NCBI GenBank assembly: GCA_937941765.1
Contig: CALDGQ010000068.1
Location: 1 to 64,000, forward strand
Reading direction: 5' to 3'
Source: an uncultured Saprospiraceae bacterium
GTDB taxonomy: Bacteria > Bacteroidota > Bacteroidia > Chitinophagales > Saprospiraceae
DNA length: 64,000 nt
This document shows, in pieces, positions 26,851 through 35,615 of this stretch. Each line of letters starts with the position of its first letter. The stretch's first letter is position 1. The position numbers and the translations under genes were made by a program. Under the pieces are notes generated by a model. The model had not been told where the DNA came from. It was given only the letters and a program-made list of their open reading frames with translations, and searched no databases.

Positions 26851-28602
26851 ATGAATTATTTTACAAAAAATGTTTTTTTATTGAGTTTGTCTTTATTCAT
26901 GACAAATGCACTTACAGCTCAGTTCTACACTGAAGATTTTGGCGATCAAGCTGCGGCTGAAGCCAATTGGATTGGTGGTGGAACCAATCCGGGAGCTGAA
27001 GTATGGACTTGGACTACTGATGCTGGAAATCCTACATTTGGTTCTCAACCAGACTTTGCTTCACCAACTGCAGCCAATGGATTTTTTCAATTTAACTCTG
27101 ATGCAAATGGAGAAAATGCACACGATATTACTTTGACAGGACCTGCAATTGATTGTAGTGGACAATCTATTGTTTTGGCAAGTTTTCAAAATCAATATGC
27201 ATTCTTCACACAAGGTGGTGGCTCAGCTGTTTCATTAGGTGTTAGTACGGATGGAACTAATTTTAATTATTATCCAGTATTGGAAAATGTTGAGCAAAAC
27301 GATTTGTCTGATGCTGTTCAAACTGCAGTAGTTGATATCACAGCTGATGCTGCTGGTCAAGCAACAGTATACTTACAATTTAAGTGGGTTGGAAATTATG
27401 AGTACGCTTGGAAAATTGATGACATTGCATTATCTGCTGAAGACCCTACTCCTCCACACGAATTAGTTGTTGATGGATCACAATTTGCTCCTAATTATTT
27501 GCAACCAAGTAGCCAATTAGATACAATTGGTTTTCAACTTTTTGTTGATAACATGGGTTCTATGCCTCAAACTGGTGTAAACGCAACTGGTGAGATTTTA
27601 ATTAATGGTGCAAGCGTATTTTCTACATCTGCTGGACTAGATGAAATACTTCTTGAAGCAAATGATACTTTAATTGAAATGCCAGAAAGATATATCATTG
27701 AAGGTGATGGTGTTCACACGATTCGTTATACTGTTACTCAAGATTCTACTGATATAAATGCTTCTAACAATATAACTTCAAGAGAATTTGAAGTTGCTCC
27801 TGGACTTTTCTCTAAGGATGATGGACAAATTGTAAGTGCTACTCAACCTGGATCAGTTGCTGATGTTTGGGAAATTGGAAACTACTACTATGTTTTAAAT
27901 GGTGGATTCACTGCAACAGAAATATTTTTCTCTGTAGCTTCTAATGATAATGCGCACCAAGGACAAACGGTTACTATTAAATTATATCAAATAACGGAAG
28001 ATTCTGACCCTAGTGATTTCACGGATGATGATGTTTCTTTGGTTGGAATTGGTCAATATGAATTTACGAATGAAGCTAACTTCGATGTTGTTTCAGTAGT
28101 TCCAGAAAGTTTGTTAACTGGTGAAGAAGGTGTAGTACTTGAAGCAGATACAGAGTATTTCGTAATGATTGCTTATACTGCAGATATGTTTGCTCCATAC
28201 AGTGCCATTCCATATTACTTCCAAGTAGGTACCGTTATCAATGACGGTGATTGGTTCTTAGGTGGTTTTGGTGTTGATAACACGGTACTTGCAAGAATGG
28301 CTATTTCTGCTGATGGTGTTGCTATCGAAGAAACTCAATTGAGTGATGATAACAAAATTGAAGTTTATCCAAACCCTGCAACTGAAATGTTGACTTTGGA
28401 TATTGATTTGACAACAAATGCTTTCCAATCAACTATCAGAATTGTAGATGCTGCTGGAAAAATGACTTACAAAAATGTATTAGAAAATATCCAAACAGAA
28501 AAGCTTGATATCGATGTATCTCAATATCCTGCTGGTGCTTATATGTTACACTTTACAACTGAGAATGGTGTAAAAACTAAGCGTTTTGTTGTAGCTAAAT
28601 AA
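26851..28602 (+). CDS. Secreted protein with T9SS C-terminal sorting domain (paralogue 1)
   Basis: A 583-residue exported protein. A signal peptide (ending LTAQF) is followed by a jelly-roll or MAM-like domain (about 25-205) ending in YAWKIDDIALS, a CARDB-like segment (about 210-315, NMGSMPQTGVN), a beta-rich region, and a type A T9SS sorting domain (about 505-583: VYPNPATEMLTLDI to FVVAK). It should cross the outer membrane through T9SS and be anchored to or released from the surface. It is clearly paralogous along its whole length to the next gene, implying tandem duplication. Binding target unknown. Confidence 0.85.
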   Translation: MNYFTKNVFLLSLSLFMTNALTAQFYTEDFGDQAAAEANWIGGGTNPGAEVWTWTTDAGNPTFGSQPDFASPTAANGFFQFNSDANGENAHDITLTGPAIDCSGQSIVLASFQNQYAFFTQGGGSAVSLGVSTDGTNFNYYPVLENVEQNDLSDAVQTAVVDITADAAGQATVYLQFKWVGNYEYAWKIDDIALSAEDPTPPHELVVDGSQFAPNYLQPSSQLDTIGFQLFVDNMGSMPQTGVNATGEILINGASVFSTSAGLDEILLEANDTLIEMPERYIIEGDGVHTIRYTVTQDSTDINASNNITSREFEVAPGLFSKDDGQIVSATQPGSVADVWEIGNYYYVLNGGFTATEIFFSVASNDNAHQGQTVTIKLYQITEDSDPSDFTDDDVSLVGIGQYEFTNEANFDVVSVVPESLLTGEEGVVLEADTEYFVMIAYTADMFAPYSAIPYYFQVGTVINDGDWFLGGFGVDNTVLARMAISADGVAIEETQLSDDNKIEVYPNPATEMLTLDIDLTTNAFQSTIRIVDAAGKMTYKNVLENIQTEKLDIDVSQYPAGAYMLHFTTENGVKTKRFVVAK

Positions 28603-28679
28603 GCTCTTAACGAACTAAGGCTATCGCTTTTGGCTCCCGTTTACCGGACACCAAAAAAGCCAAGTTTAAAAAATAAATT

Positions 28680-28720
28680 ATGGAGAGATGTCTGAAAAGA
28701 TATGTCTCCATTTTTTTTTA
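28680..28720 (+). terminator. Terminator between the two T9SS cargo genes
   Basis: ATGGAGA and TCTCCAT close an imperfect stem extended by inner pairs around TGAAAA, followed by nine T. Paralogue 2 begins 29 bases later. Confidence 0.75.
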
Positions 28721-28748
28721 CTCAAATTTGTAACACCAAAATTACTAT

Positions 28749-30473
28749 ATGAAATATTTTATTGAATTTGCATTGTGCTTGATCCTATTCTTTTTAGTGC
28801 ACCATCCAATTAACGGACAAGATTTTGACTCTGAAGATTTTGGGAACCAAGCTGCAATCGACAATTGGACATCAGGTGGCACCAATGGCGGATCGACCGT
28901 TTGGGAATGGTCTGACAATCCAAGTGTTGCCATCTTTAATCAACAACCTCCATTTGCATCTACTAGTGCATCTAATGGTTTCTTCTATTTTGATTCTGAT
29001 GAGAATGGAGAATATCCACATAACGTAACCTTGACCAGTCCAGCTTTTGATTGTAGTAATCAAAGTGTTGTATATGCACAATTTCAAAATCAATATACCA
29101 TTTTCAATTCTAGTTCAGCCGCCTTTCTTGGTGTTAGTACAGATGGAATCAATTTTACTGATTATCCAATATTGTCAACTACAGAACCTGGAGACTTTAA
29201 TGTTGCGGTTCAATATGTAGTCGTAGACATTACCGAGCAAGCGGCAGGTGAAGCGGAAGTTTATTTACAATTTAGATGGGAAGGAAATTATGAGTATGCT
29301 TGGAAAATAGACGATCTGGTTTTGACTTCATCAGATCCAAATCCTCCTTATGATTTATCTATTACAGAAATTCAATTGCCACCAAATTTTCAACAACCAG
29401 TTTCTCAACTAGATATTGTTAGATTCAAAATGGAAGTTGAAAATAATGGCAACATGCCGCAAACCAATACCTTTGGAATAGTTGAAGTAATCAGAAATGA
29501 GACTACGATATTCGCAGCAACTTCTGAAATGATTCCGAATATGGAACCTGGTTCCACTGAAATTTTGGAATTCTCAGAAGTTTGGGTCCAAGAAGGAAGT
29601 GGTTCTTACATAGTCAAATATAGTGTCCAAGGAGATAATCCAGAAACTAATCCTTTTGACAATACCATTTCAAAAGAATTTTTTATTGCTAGTAATGTAT
29701 TTTCAAAAGATGATAACAATGGCAACTTTCCAATTCAACCTGATAATGTTGAAGAAAATTGGGAAACTGGGAATTTCTACTACATGGTCAATGATGGCTA
29801 TTTTGCAACGCGTGTTTTCTTTTCAGCAGTTTCCGATGAAGACTTGGAAGGAAAAAAGGTTGTTGTCAATTTATATCAAGTTACTGAAGATTCAGATTTT
29901 AATAACTTTACTGACAATGATATTACTTTAATAGGCAATCGAGAATTCACTTTCACAACTCAACTTAGTTATAATATTGTTGGTGTTGAATTTGACAATG
30001 GTCCGATTCCGCTTGAAGGAGGTTCTGAATATATTGTTACCATTATATATCCACCAGAATTGAGTGCCGTTTTTAGTCCGATCACCTATCCTTACCAAGT
30101 GGCTTCAGTAATTCGCACAGACGAGTGGTATTTAGGTGGTTTTGGTGATGATGTTACGGTTGTTGCAAGGTTGGAAGTACTTTTAGCAGATGCAATCCAA
30201 GAACAACAGCTATCTGATAACAATAAGATTTCAATTTATCCAAATCCGTCCACTACTACTTTGCATGTTGATATTGAACTGGAACAAAAGTCTAATCAAT
30301 CAATAATTCGAATTTTCAATGCAACTGGACAATTGAAGTACCAAAAAGTATTGGACAATATTCAAATGGAAAACATGGAAATTGATGTTTCAAAATATCC
30401 GGTTGGTGTTTATATGATTCGTTTTGATTCGGACAATGGGGTTCGGACGCTGCAGTTTTTGAAAAGTGAATAG
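28749..30473 (+). CDS. Secreted protein with T9SS C-terminal sorting domain (paralogue 2)
   Basis: A 574-residue paralogue of the preceding gene with the same plan: signal peptide (ending INGQD), N-terminal jelly-roll or MAM-like domain with the repeated phrases ASNGFFYFDSDENGE and YEYAWKIDDL, CARDB-like segment (NNGNMPQTN), beta-rich region and a type A sorting domain (IYPNPSTTTLHVDIE onward). A terminator separates the two, so they may be expressed independently. Function beyond secretion and likely surface display is unknown. Confidence 0.85.
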   Translation: MKYFIEFALCLILFFLVHHPINGQDFDSEDFGNQAAIDNWTSGGTNGGSTVWEWSDNPSVAIFNQQPPFASTSASNGFFYFDSDENGEYPHNVTLTSPAFDCSNQSVVYAQFQNQYTIFNSSSAAFLGVSTDGINFTDYPILSTTEPGDFNVAVQYVVVDITEQAAGEAEVYLQFRWEGNYEYAWKIDDLVLTSSDPNPPYDLSITEIQLPPNFQQPVSQLDIVRFKMEVENNGNMPQTNTFGIVEVIRNETTIFAATSEMIPNMEPGSTEILEFSEVWVQEGSGSYIVKYSVQGDNPETNPFDNTISKEFFIASNVFSKDDNNGNFPIQPDNVEENWETGNFYYMVNDGYFATRVFFSAVSDEDLEGKKVVVNLYQVTEDSDFNNFTDNDITLIGNREFTFTTQLSYNIVGVEFDNGPIPLEGGSEYIVTIIYPPELSAVFSPITYPYQVASVIRTDEWYLGGFGDDVTVVARLEVLLADAIQEQQLSDNNKISIYPNPSTTTLHVDIELEQKSNQSIIRIFNATGQLKYQKVLDNIQMENMEIDVSKYPVGVYMIRFDSDNGVRTLQFLKSE

Positions 30474-30724
30474 TGTATAGTTTATGGTGAAAAGTGGCGC
30501 TCGTCAGACTTTGCGAAAATGCACGAAAGTTGGTTGCCAAACACCGAGAGGTTAGAAACCTTCGGCTCGCTTTTGTTTAACCGAGCCAAAGGTTTCTAAC
30601 CTCTTGGTGTTTGTATTCTATTTTCGCACAGTCTGACGTGCCCAAACGCAAAAAAGAGATGCTTGTCTTCGACAAGCATCTCTTTTTTCTGCGAGCTCCA
30701 CTTTTCACTATACACATTACACTA
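30470..30724. repeat. Nested long inverted repeat (three-tier hairpin) with internal terminator
   Basis: The inner arms 30538-30569 and 30582-30613 (32 bases, 30 Watson-Crick pairs plus one wobble) are enclosed by CGTCAGACTTTGCGAAAAT (30502-30520) against ATTTTCGCACAGTCTGACG (30620-30638), and those by an outer imperfect arm of about 35 bases (30470-30504 against about 30689-30724). A separate terminator stem bulges from the right arm. No coding capacity is evident. The element lies between the convergent paralogue 2 and valS, and its middle tier recurs at 49363 and 49572. Confidence 0.8.
30650..30688. terminator. Bidirectional terminator (17-bp perfect stem)
   Basis: The left arm 30650-30666 and right arm 30672-30688 are perfectly complementary around CTTCG, with A6 at one end and T6 at the other. 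It serves both the T9SS cargo gene (+) and valS (-). Confidence 0.9.
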
Positions 30725-30733
30725 TTAACTCCT

Positions 30734-33454
30734 CTACCCTAACTTAGCCAACTGCTCTTCCAAAATCTTAATCTTCGCCAAACCATCTGCCAATTTCTTT
30801 CGCTCATTTTCTACAACAGCAGGAGGCGCATTATCAACGAATCGTTTATTGTCTAATTTCTTTTGTACAGATTTTACAAACCCTTTAAGATATTCCAATT
30901 CTTCTTCCCACTTCTTTTTCTCAGCGGCAACATCAATCGTCTTATTCAATTCTAAAAAATAATTATCTGTTCCAGCAATGAAAGAAACGGAGTTTTCAAC
31001 TTCCTTATCTGTAAAAGTTAAACTCTTCAAATAAGCCATATTGATAATCATATCATTCAGACCACCGATGTTGTGCAATGCTTTTGAAGTCGGTGCATTT
31101 TGAATAAATAAATTCAATGGCTCCACTTTTTTAACGCCGTTGGCTTCACGTGCATTTCTTACTTTAGAAATGATGTCCATTCCGATTTCTACGTTTTTAA
31201 CTAATGCTTCATCATAAGCTTCTACCTTTGGGTATTTACTTACGACACAATCATCCCCTTCTTTTCGGTCCTTTAGTTGGTGCCAAATTTCTTCTGTAAC
31301 AAAAGGCATAAATGGATGCAACAACGTCATCAATTTTTCGAATAAACCTAGTGTCGTATCATAGGTTTCTTTGTCAATTGGTTGTTGGTATTCCGGTTTT
31401 ACAATTTCCAAATACCAAGAAAAGAAATCATTCCAGATAAAACTATACGTTGTTATCAATGCTTCTGACAAACGATAGGTTTTGAATTGTTCTTCTAATT
31501 CAGCCACCACTTTTTTGTATTTATTTTCAAACCAGTTGGCCGCTAGTTGATTTACTGCTTTTGTTTCAGCAGCAGCCATTCCATCTTTTACTTCGAGTCC
31601 TTTTAAGTAGTTTAATGCATTCCAAATCTTGTTACAAAATTTCAAACCTTGACCACAAAGTTCTGACTCACTTAATGTCGTTTTTGTTTTGGCATCATAA
31701 GGTGCATCAAATACAATATCATTTCCTGCTGCACTACTTGACAACATTCCGAAACGAACACCATCCGCACCATATTTATCAATCAATTTTAAAGCGTCTG
31801 GAGAATTCCCCAAAGACTTACTCATCTTCTTCCGATTCTTATCACGTACCATTCCTGTGAAATAAACATCTTTGAAAGGCTGAATTCCTTTTTGCTTTAC
31901 CAATTCTTCACCTAACAAATCACCTGACCATTCATAACCCGCCATGACCATTCTTGCTACCCAGAAAAAGATAATATCCCATCCCGTAACTAAAGTGTTA
32001 GTTGGATAGTAATATTTTAATTCAGTTGCATCTTCAAATCCATCAAAAACAGAAATTGGCCATAACCAACTTGAAAACCAAGTATCCACTACATCTTCTT
32101 CTTGACGTAAATCACTCATTGAAATAGATTCATCATCAAACTTTTTGCGAGCCGCATTTAATGCCGCTTCTTTGGTTTCTTCAACAAAAATTTCATCTTT
32201 ATAGAAATAGGCAGGAATTCGTTGTCCCCACCAAAGTTGACGAGAAACACACCAATCTCTAACATTCTCTTCTTTCAACCAACTGTTGTACATGTTGAAA
32301 AAACGTTCAGGATAAAAAGTAACATCACCACTTTCAACTGCTTTTAGTGCCGTAGAAGCCATGTCTTTCATTTCCAAAAACCACTGATGAGTTAAACGAG
32401 GCTCGATAATCGCTTTGGTTCTTTCGGAGCGACCTACTTTATTTCTATAGTCTTTGATTTCAACAATATGCCCTTTCGCTTCCAATTCTTTAACAATCTT
32501 CTTACGAACTGCAAATCGATCTTCCCCAATATAAAACTGAGCCTTCTCTCCTAGCGTGCCATCTTCATTAAAAATATCGATTACCTCTAAATTGTGTCGC
32601 TTTCCAATCTCATAATCATTCATGTCATGAGCAGGTGTTACTTTCAAACAACCCGTTCCAAATTCAACATCTACATATTCATCTGTGATAATTGGAACTG
32701 ATCTATTCACCATCGGAATGATTACTTTTTTACCATGCAAATGTGTATATCGTTCATCCGTTGGATTGATCGCAACTGCCGAATCACCCAATATAGTTTC
32801 TGGACGAGTAGTTGCAATCGTTACCCATTCATCCGTTCCTTCTACTTGATATTTAACAAAAAATAGCCGTGAATTTTCTTCTGTGTGAATTACTTCTTCA
32901 TTGGACAAAGCAGTCTTTGCTTCTGGGTCCCAATTGGTCATCCGAAGTCCTTGATAGATTTTTCCTTTTTTGTATAAATCAACAAATACTTTTACAACTG
33001 CTTGTGACAATTTATCCTCCATGGTGAAACGAGTACGATCCCAATCACAAGAACAACCTAATTTTTTCAGCTGATCTAAAATGATTCCACCATATTTGTC
33101 CTTCCATTCGAAGGCATATTTTAGAAATTCTTCGCGCGTAATATCAGATTTCTTAATCCCTTTTTCTGCCAACATTTTCACCACCTTTGCTTCTGTTGCA
33201 ATTGATGCGTGATCCGTTCCAGGAACCCAACAAGCATTCTTCCCTTCCAATCTTGCTTTACGAATTAAAATATCTTGAATCGTATTGTTCAACATATGCC
33301 CCATATGCAAGACACCTGTAACGTTGGGAGGTGGAATGACAATCGTATATGGCTCTCGCTCATCTGGTGTGGATTTGAAATATTTTTTGTCCATCCAGTA
33401 GTTGTACCACTTTTCTTCGATTCCGTCTGGGCTATATCTATTATCTGCGCTCAT
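30734..33454 (-). CDS. valS: Valine--tRNA ligase
   Basis: A class I aminoacyl-tRNA synthetase charging tRNA-Val in the cytoplasm. The HIGH-type motif is PNVTGVLHMGHML (near residues 40-52), CP1 editing-domain segments follow (TTRPETILGD, ATRPET-type threonine-rich loop), then RKKMSKSLGNSPD as the KMSKS loop, an anticodon-binding helical domain, and a C-terminal coiled-coil rich in Lys and Glu. At 906 residues it is full length for the shorter ValS form. ATG at 33454. It is transcribed towards the strong bidirectional terminator; lysA lies upstream on the same strand, 65 bases away. Confidence 0.97.
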   Translation of the reverse strand: MSADNRYSPDGIEEKWYNYWMDKKYFKSTPDEREPYTIVIPPPNVTGVLHMGHMLNNTIQDILIRKARLEGKNACWVPGTDHASIATEAKVVKMLAEKGIKKSDITREEFLKYAFEWKDKYGGIILDQLKKLGCSCDWDRTRFTMEDKLSQAVVKVFVDLYKKGKIYQGLRMTNWDPEAKTALSNEEVIHTEENSRLFFVKYQVEGTDEWVTIATTRPETILGDSAVAINPTDERYTHLHGKKVIIPMVNRSVPIITDEYVDVEFGTGCLKVTPAHDMNDYEIGKRHNLEVIDIFNEDGTLGEKAQFYIGEDRFAVRKKIVKELEAKGHIVEIKDYRNKVGRSERTKAIIEPRLTHQWFLEMKDMASTALKAVESGDVTFYPERFFNMYNSWLKEENVRDWCVSRQLWWGQRIPAYFYKDEIFVEETKEAALNAARKKFDDESISMSDLRQEEDVVDTWFSSWLWPISVFDGFEDATELKYYYPTNTLVTGWDIIFFWVARMVMAGYEWSGDLLGEELVKQKGIQPFKDVYFTGMVRDKNRKKMSKSLGNSPDALKLIDKYGADGVRFGMLSSSAAGNDIVFDAPYDAKTKTTLSESELCGQGLKFCNKIWNALNYLKGLEVKDGMAAAETKAVNQLAANWFENKYKKVVAELEEQFKTYRLSEALITTYSFIWNDFFSWYLEIVKPEYQQPIDKETYDTTLGLFEKLMTLLHPFMPFVTEEIWHQLKDRKEGDDCVVSKYPKVEAYDEALVKNVEIGMDIISKVRNAREANGVKKVEPLNLFIQNAPTSKALHNIGGLNDMIINMAYLKSLTFTDKEVENSVSFIAGTDNYFLELNKTIDVAAEKKKWEEELEYLKGFVKSVQKKLDNKRFVDNAPPAVVENERKKLADGLAKIKILEEQLAKLG

Positions 33455-33519
33455 ATTTATTATGAAATTTAAAAGTCCGTTTTGTCTACTTGTTATGTGT
33501 ATTTGTGTGCAAAGATAAG

Positions 33520-34773
33520 TTATTTGGTTGTTTGAAGTTCAAAAACATCAACTTCTATTTGATTCTTCATTAAGTCTTCCATCGTTTCTCGATTTCTTAT
33601 CAAATAATCCTTTCCTTGATGAACCATCACTTCTGCAGGTCGAAATCTTGAATTGTAGTTCGATGACATCATGTAGCAATAGGCACCTGAATTATAAATC
33701 GCCAATACATCTCCTTCTTGCACTTCTTTTAATCGTCGGTTGATTCCAAAAGTATCTGTCTCACAAATATATCCAACAACATTATAGATACGAGTAGTTC
33801 CAGTAGGTTTGGAAATATTTTCAATTCTGTGATAGGCATCATACAACATTGGACGGATGAGATGATTCATTCCAGAGTCTACTCCAGCAAAAACTGTGGA
33901 GGTTGTTTGTTTGATAACATTCACTTTTACAAAAAGAAATCCTGATTCACTCACCAAAAATTTTCCTGGTTCGAAAATCAGTTGAAGATCTCTACCATAA
34001 TTTTTGCAAAATTCTTTGAAACGTGCTGATAATTTTTCTCCTAAAGATTCAATGTCTGTTTCAATTCCATCATTCTTGTAAGGTACTTTGAAACCACTTC
34101 CGAAATCAATAGAGGTAAGTTGATCAAATTCTTTAGCCACATTGAATAATATCTCTGCACCATTTAAAAACACTTCCGAATCTAATATTTCAGATCCTGT
34201 ATGCATGTGCAATCCAGTCACTTTGATACCAGTCGCTTTTACAATTCTTTTCAACAATGGAACTTGATGAATGGAAATTCCAAATTTCGAATCAATATGT
34301 CCAGTAGAAATTTTGTAACTCCCACCAGCTAAAATATGTGGATTAATTCGAACACAAACTGGCACCTCTGGATATACGTGTCCAAATTGTTCTAAAATTG
34401 AAATATTGTCGATATTAATATTTACACCAGCTTCTACTGCAAACTTTATTTCTTCCATAGAAACACAATTCGGAGTATAAATAATATCTGATGCCGCAAA
34501 CCCAGCTTCCAAACCCATCCATACTTCTTGGATAGAAACCGTATCCAAACCTGCTCCCAAACTTTTCATAAACTTGAGAATATTAATATTGGTCAGTGCT
34601 TTGCAAGCATAATGTATTTTCAAATTTGGAACATCAAAAGCATTGGTCAATCGATTGTATTGCCTTTCAATAATTGCGGTATCATAAACATAAAGCGGAC
34701 ATCCATATTTTTCGCAAAGATCTAATGCGTTGACTCCATTTGATAGCTGATAAGAGTTGTTAATTATTTCCAT
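33520..34773 (-). CDS. lysA: Diaminopimelate decarboxylase
   Basis: A PLP enzyme making lysine from meso-diaminopimelate. The fold-type III alanine-racemase-like barrel starts with CPLYVYDTAIIERQ and has the PLP lysine in HYACKAL, HMHTGSEIL, the glycine loop SIDFGSGFKVPY, EPGKFLVSESG, and the catalytic Cys in GYICETDTFG contributed across the dimer. ATG at 34773 (417 residues) fits the family; the in-frame ATG at 34806 would add 11 atypical residues. Divergent from the sigma-factor gene, it shares a 170-base intergenic region with it. Confidence 0.93.
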   Translation of the reverse strand: MEIINNSYQLSNGVNALDLCEKYGCPLYVYDTAIIERQYNRLTNAFDVPNLKIHYACKALTNINILKFMKSLGAGLDTVSIQEVWMGLEAGFAASDIIYTPNCVSMEEIKFAVEAGVNINIDNISILEQFGHVYPEVPVCVRINPHILAGGSYKISTGHIDSKFGISIHQVPLLKRIVKATGIKVTGLHMHTGSEILDSEVFLNGAEILFNVAKEFDQLTSIDFGSGFKVPYKNDGIETDIESLGEKLSARFKEFCKNYGRDLQLIFEPGKFLVSESGFLFVKVNVIKQTTSTVFAGVDSGMNHLIRPMLYDAYHRIENISKPTGTTRIYNVVGYICETDTFGINRRLKEVQEGDVLAIYNSGAYCYMMSSNYNSRFRPAEVMVHQGKDYLIRNRETMEDLMKNQIEVDVFELQTTK

Positions 34774-34943
34774 TTTGGTGATTCGGTTTTCTCTTAAAAG
34801 ATTCAAAGATATAATTCGAATAAAAAAAACCCCAATTCAACCCACCAAAACCTAATTATTCAGCATCTATTGAGTAAGTATCCGTACTTTATGTGCGAAT
34901 TAGCTTAATTTAGAAACAATTATCGTAAAAAAACTGCCGAAAC

Positions 34944-35480
34944 TTGACTGAGAAAGAACTCATAGATGGTGTCAGAAAGGAAAACCGTAAAGCTCAAAAA
35001 GCGCTTTATGACCGGTATGCTCCGAAAATGCTCGGTGTTTGCAGACGATATATTAAGGATAGCGATGATGCGGAAGATGTGATGATTGAAGCGATGTATA
35101 AGGTGATGACCAAAATTCATCAATATACAGGACAAGGAAATTTTGAAGGATGGATTAGAAGAATTATGGTGAATCAATCATTGATGGAATTGAGAAAAAA
35201 ACACAATTTTCATTTGTCCTTAGAAACTAGTAATGTCGAAATAAAATCTGCCGTCACTATCGAAAATGAATTGGCTGCACAAGATATTTTAGATTTGTTA
35301 GAGAAACTCCCGACAGGATATAGAACTGTTTTCAATCTTTATGTCATTGAAGGTTATAAACATAGAGAGATTGCTGAAGAATTAGGTATCAGTATCAATA
35401 CTTCAAAATCTCAATTGATTCTTGCTAAGAAGAGAATGAGAAGTTTGATAAAGGAGAATCAAATTCCGGATGTGGGATGA
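34944..35480 (+). CDS. ECF-type RNA polymerase sigma factor
   Basis: This is a 178-residue sigma-70 family factor. Region 2 (residues ~15-85) contains ALYDRYAPKMLGVCRRYIKDSDDAEDVMIEA; region 4 (about 115-170) ends in a helix-turn-helix with GYKHREIAEELGISINTSKSQL. The start is TTG at 34944: an in-frame stop at 34926 leaves no ATG before region 2, so a non-standard start is required. The gene downstream encodes a membrane protein with a cytosolic N-terminus, the usual position for an anti-sigma factor. The regulon is unknown. Confidence 0.9.
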   Translation: MTEKELIDGVRKENRKAQKALYDRYAPKMLGVCRRYIKDSDDAEDVMIEAMYKVMTKIHQYTGQGNFEGWIRRIMVNQSLMELRKKHNFHLSLETSNVEIKSAVTIENELAAQDILDLLEKLPTGYRTVFNLYVIEGYKHREIAEELGISINTSKSQLILAKKRMRSLIKENQIPDVG

Positions 35481-35520
35481 AAACAATGAGTGTTGAGTGT
35501 AAAATTAAGAGTGTAGAGTG

Positions 35521-35572
35521 GATCTTGTTTCGCAGGTGTTGCTTGGAGGACGTGAGATTGCGAAACAAGATC
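35521..35572 (+). repeat. Perfect 14-bp stem-loop between the sigma factor and anti-sigma-like genes
   Basis: GATCTTGTTTCGCA (35521-35534) and TGCGAAACAAGATC (35559-35572) are perfectly complementary around a 24-base loop. No T-tract follows. The stem sits in the 135-base gap within a likely operon, where it could lower downstream expression or stabilise the sigma-factor mRNA. Confidence 0.75.
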
Positions 35573-35615
35573 AGTCATAATACTAACTACTAAATACTAT
35601 TTACTAAATAAAGTA

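Noticed and set aside
30470..30724. Retron msr-msd or structured defence RNA
   Set aside because: The nested hairpin is striking, but no reverse transcriptase or partner gene lies nearby; the flanking genes are housekeeping or T9SS cargo.
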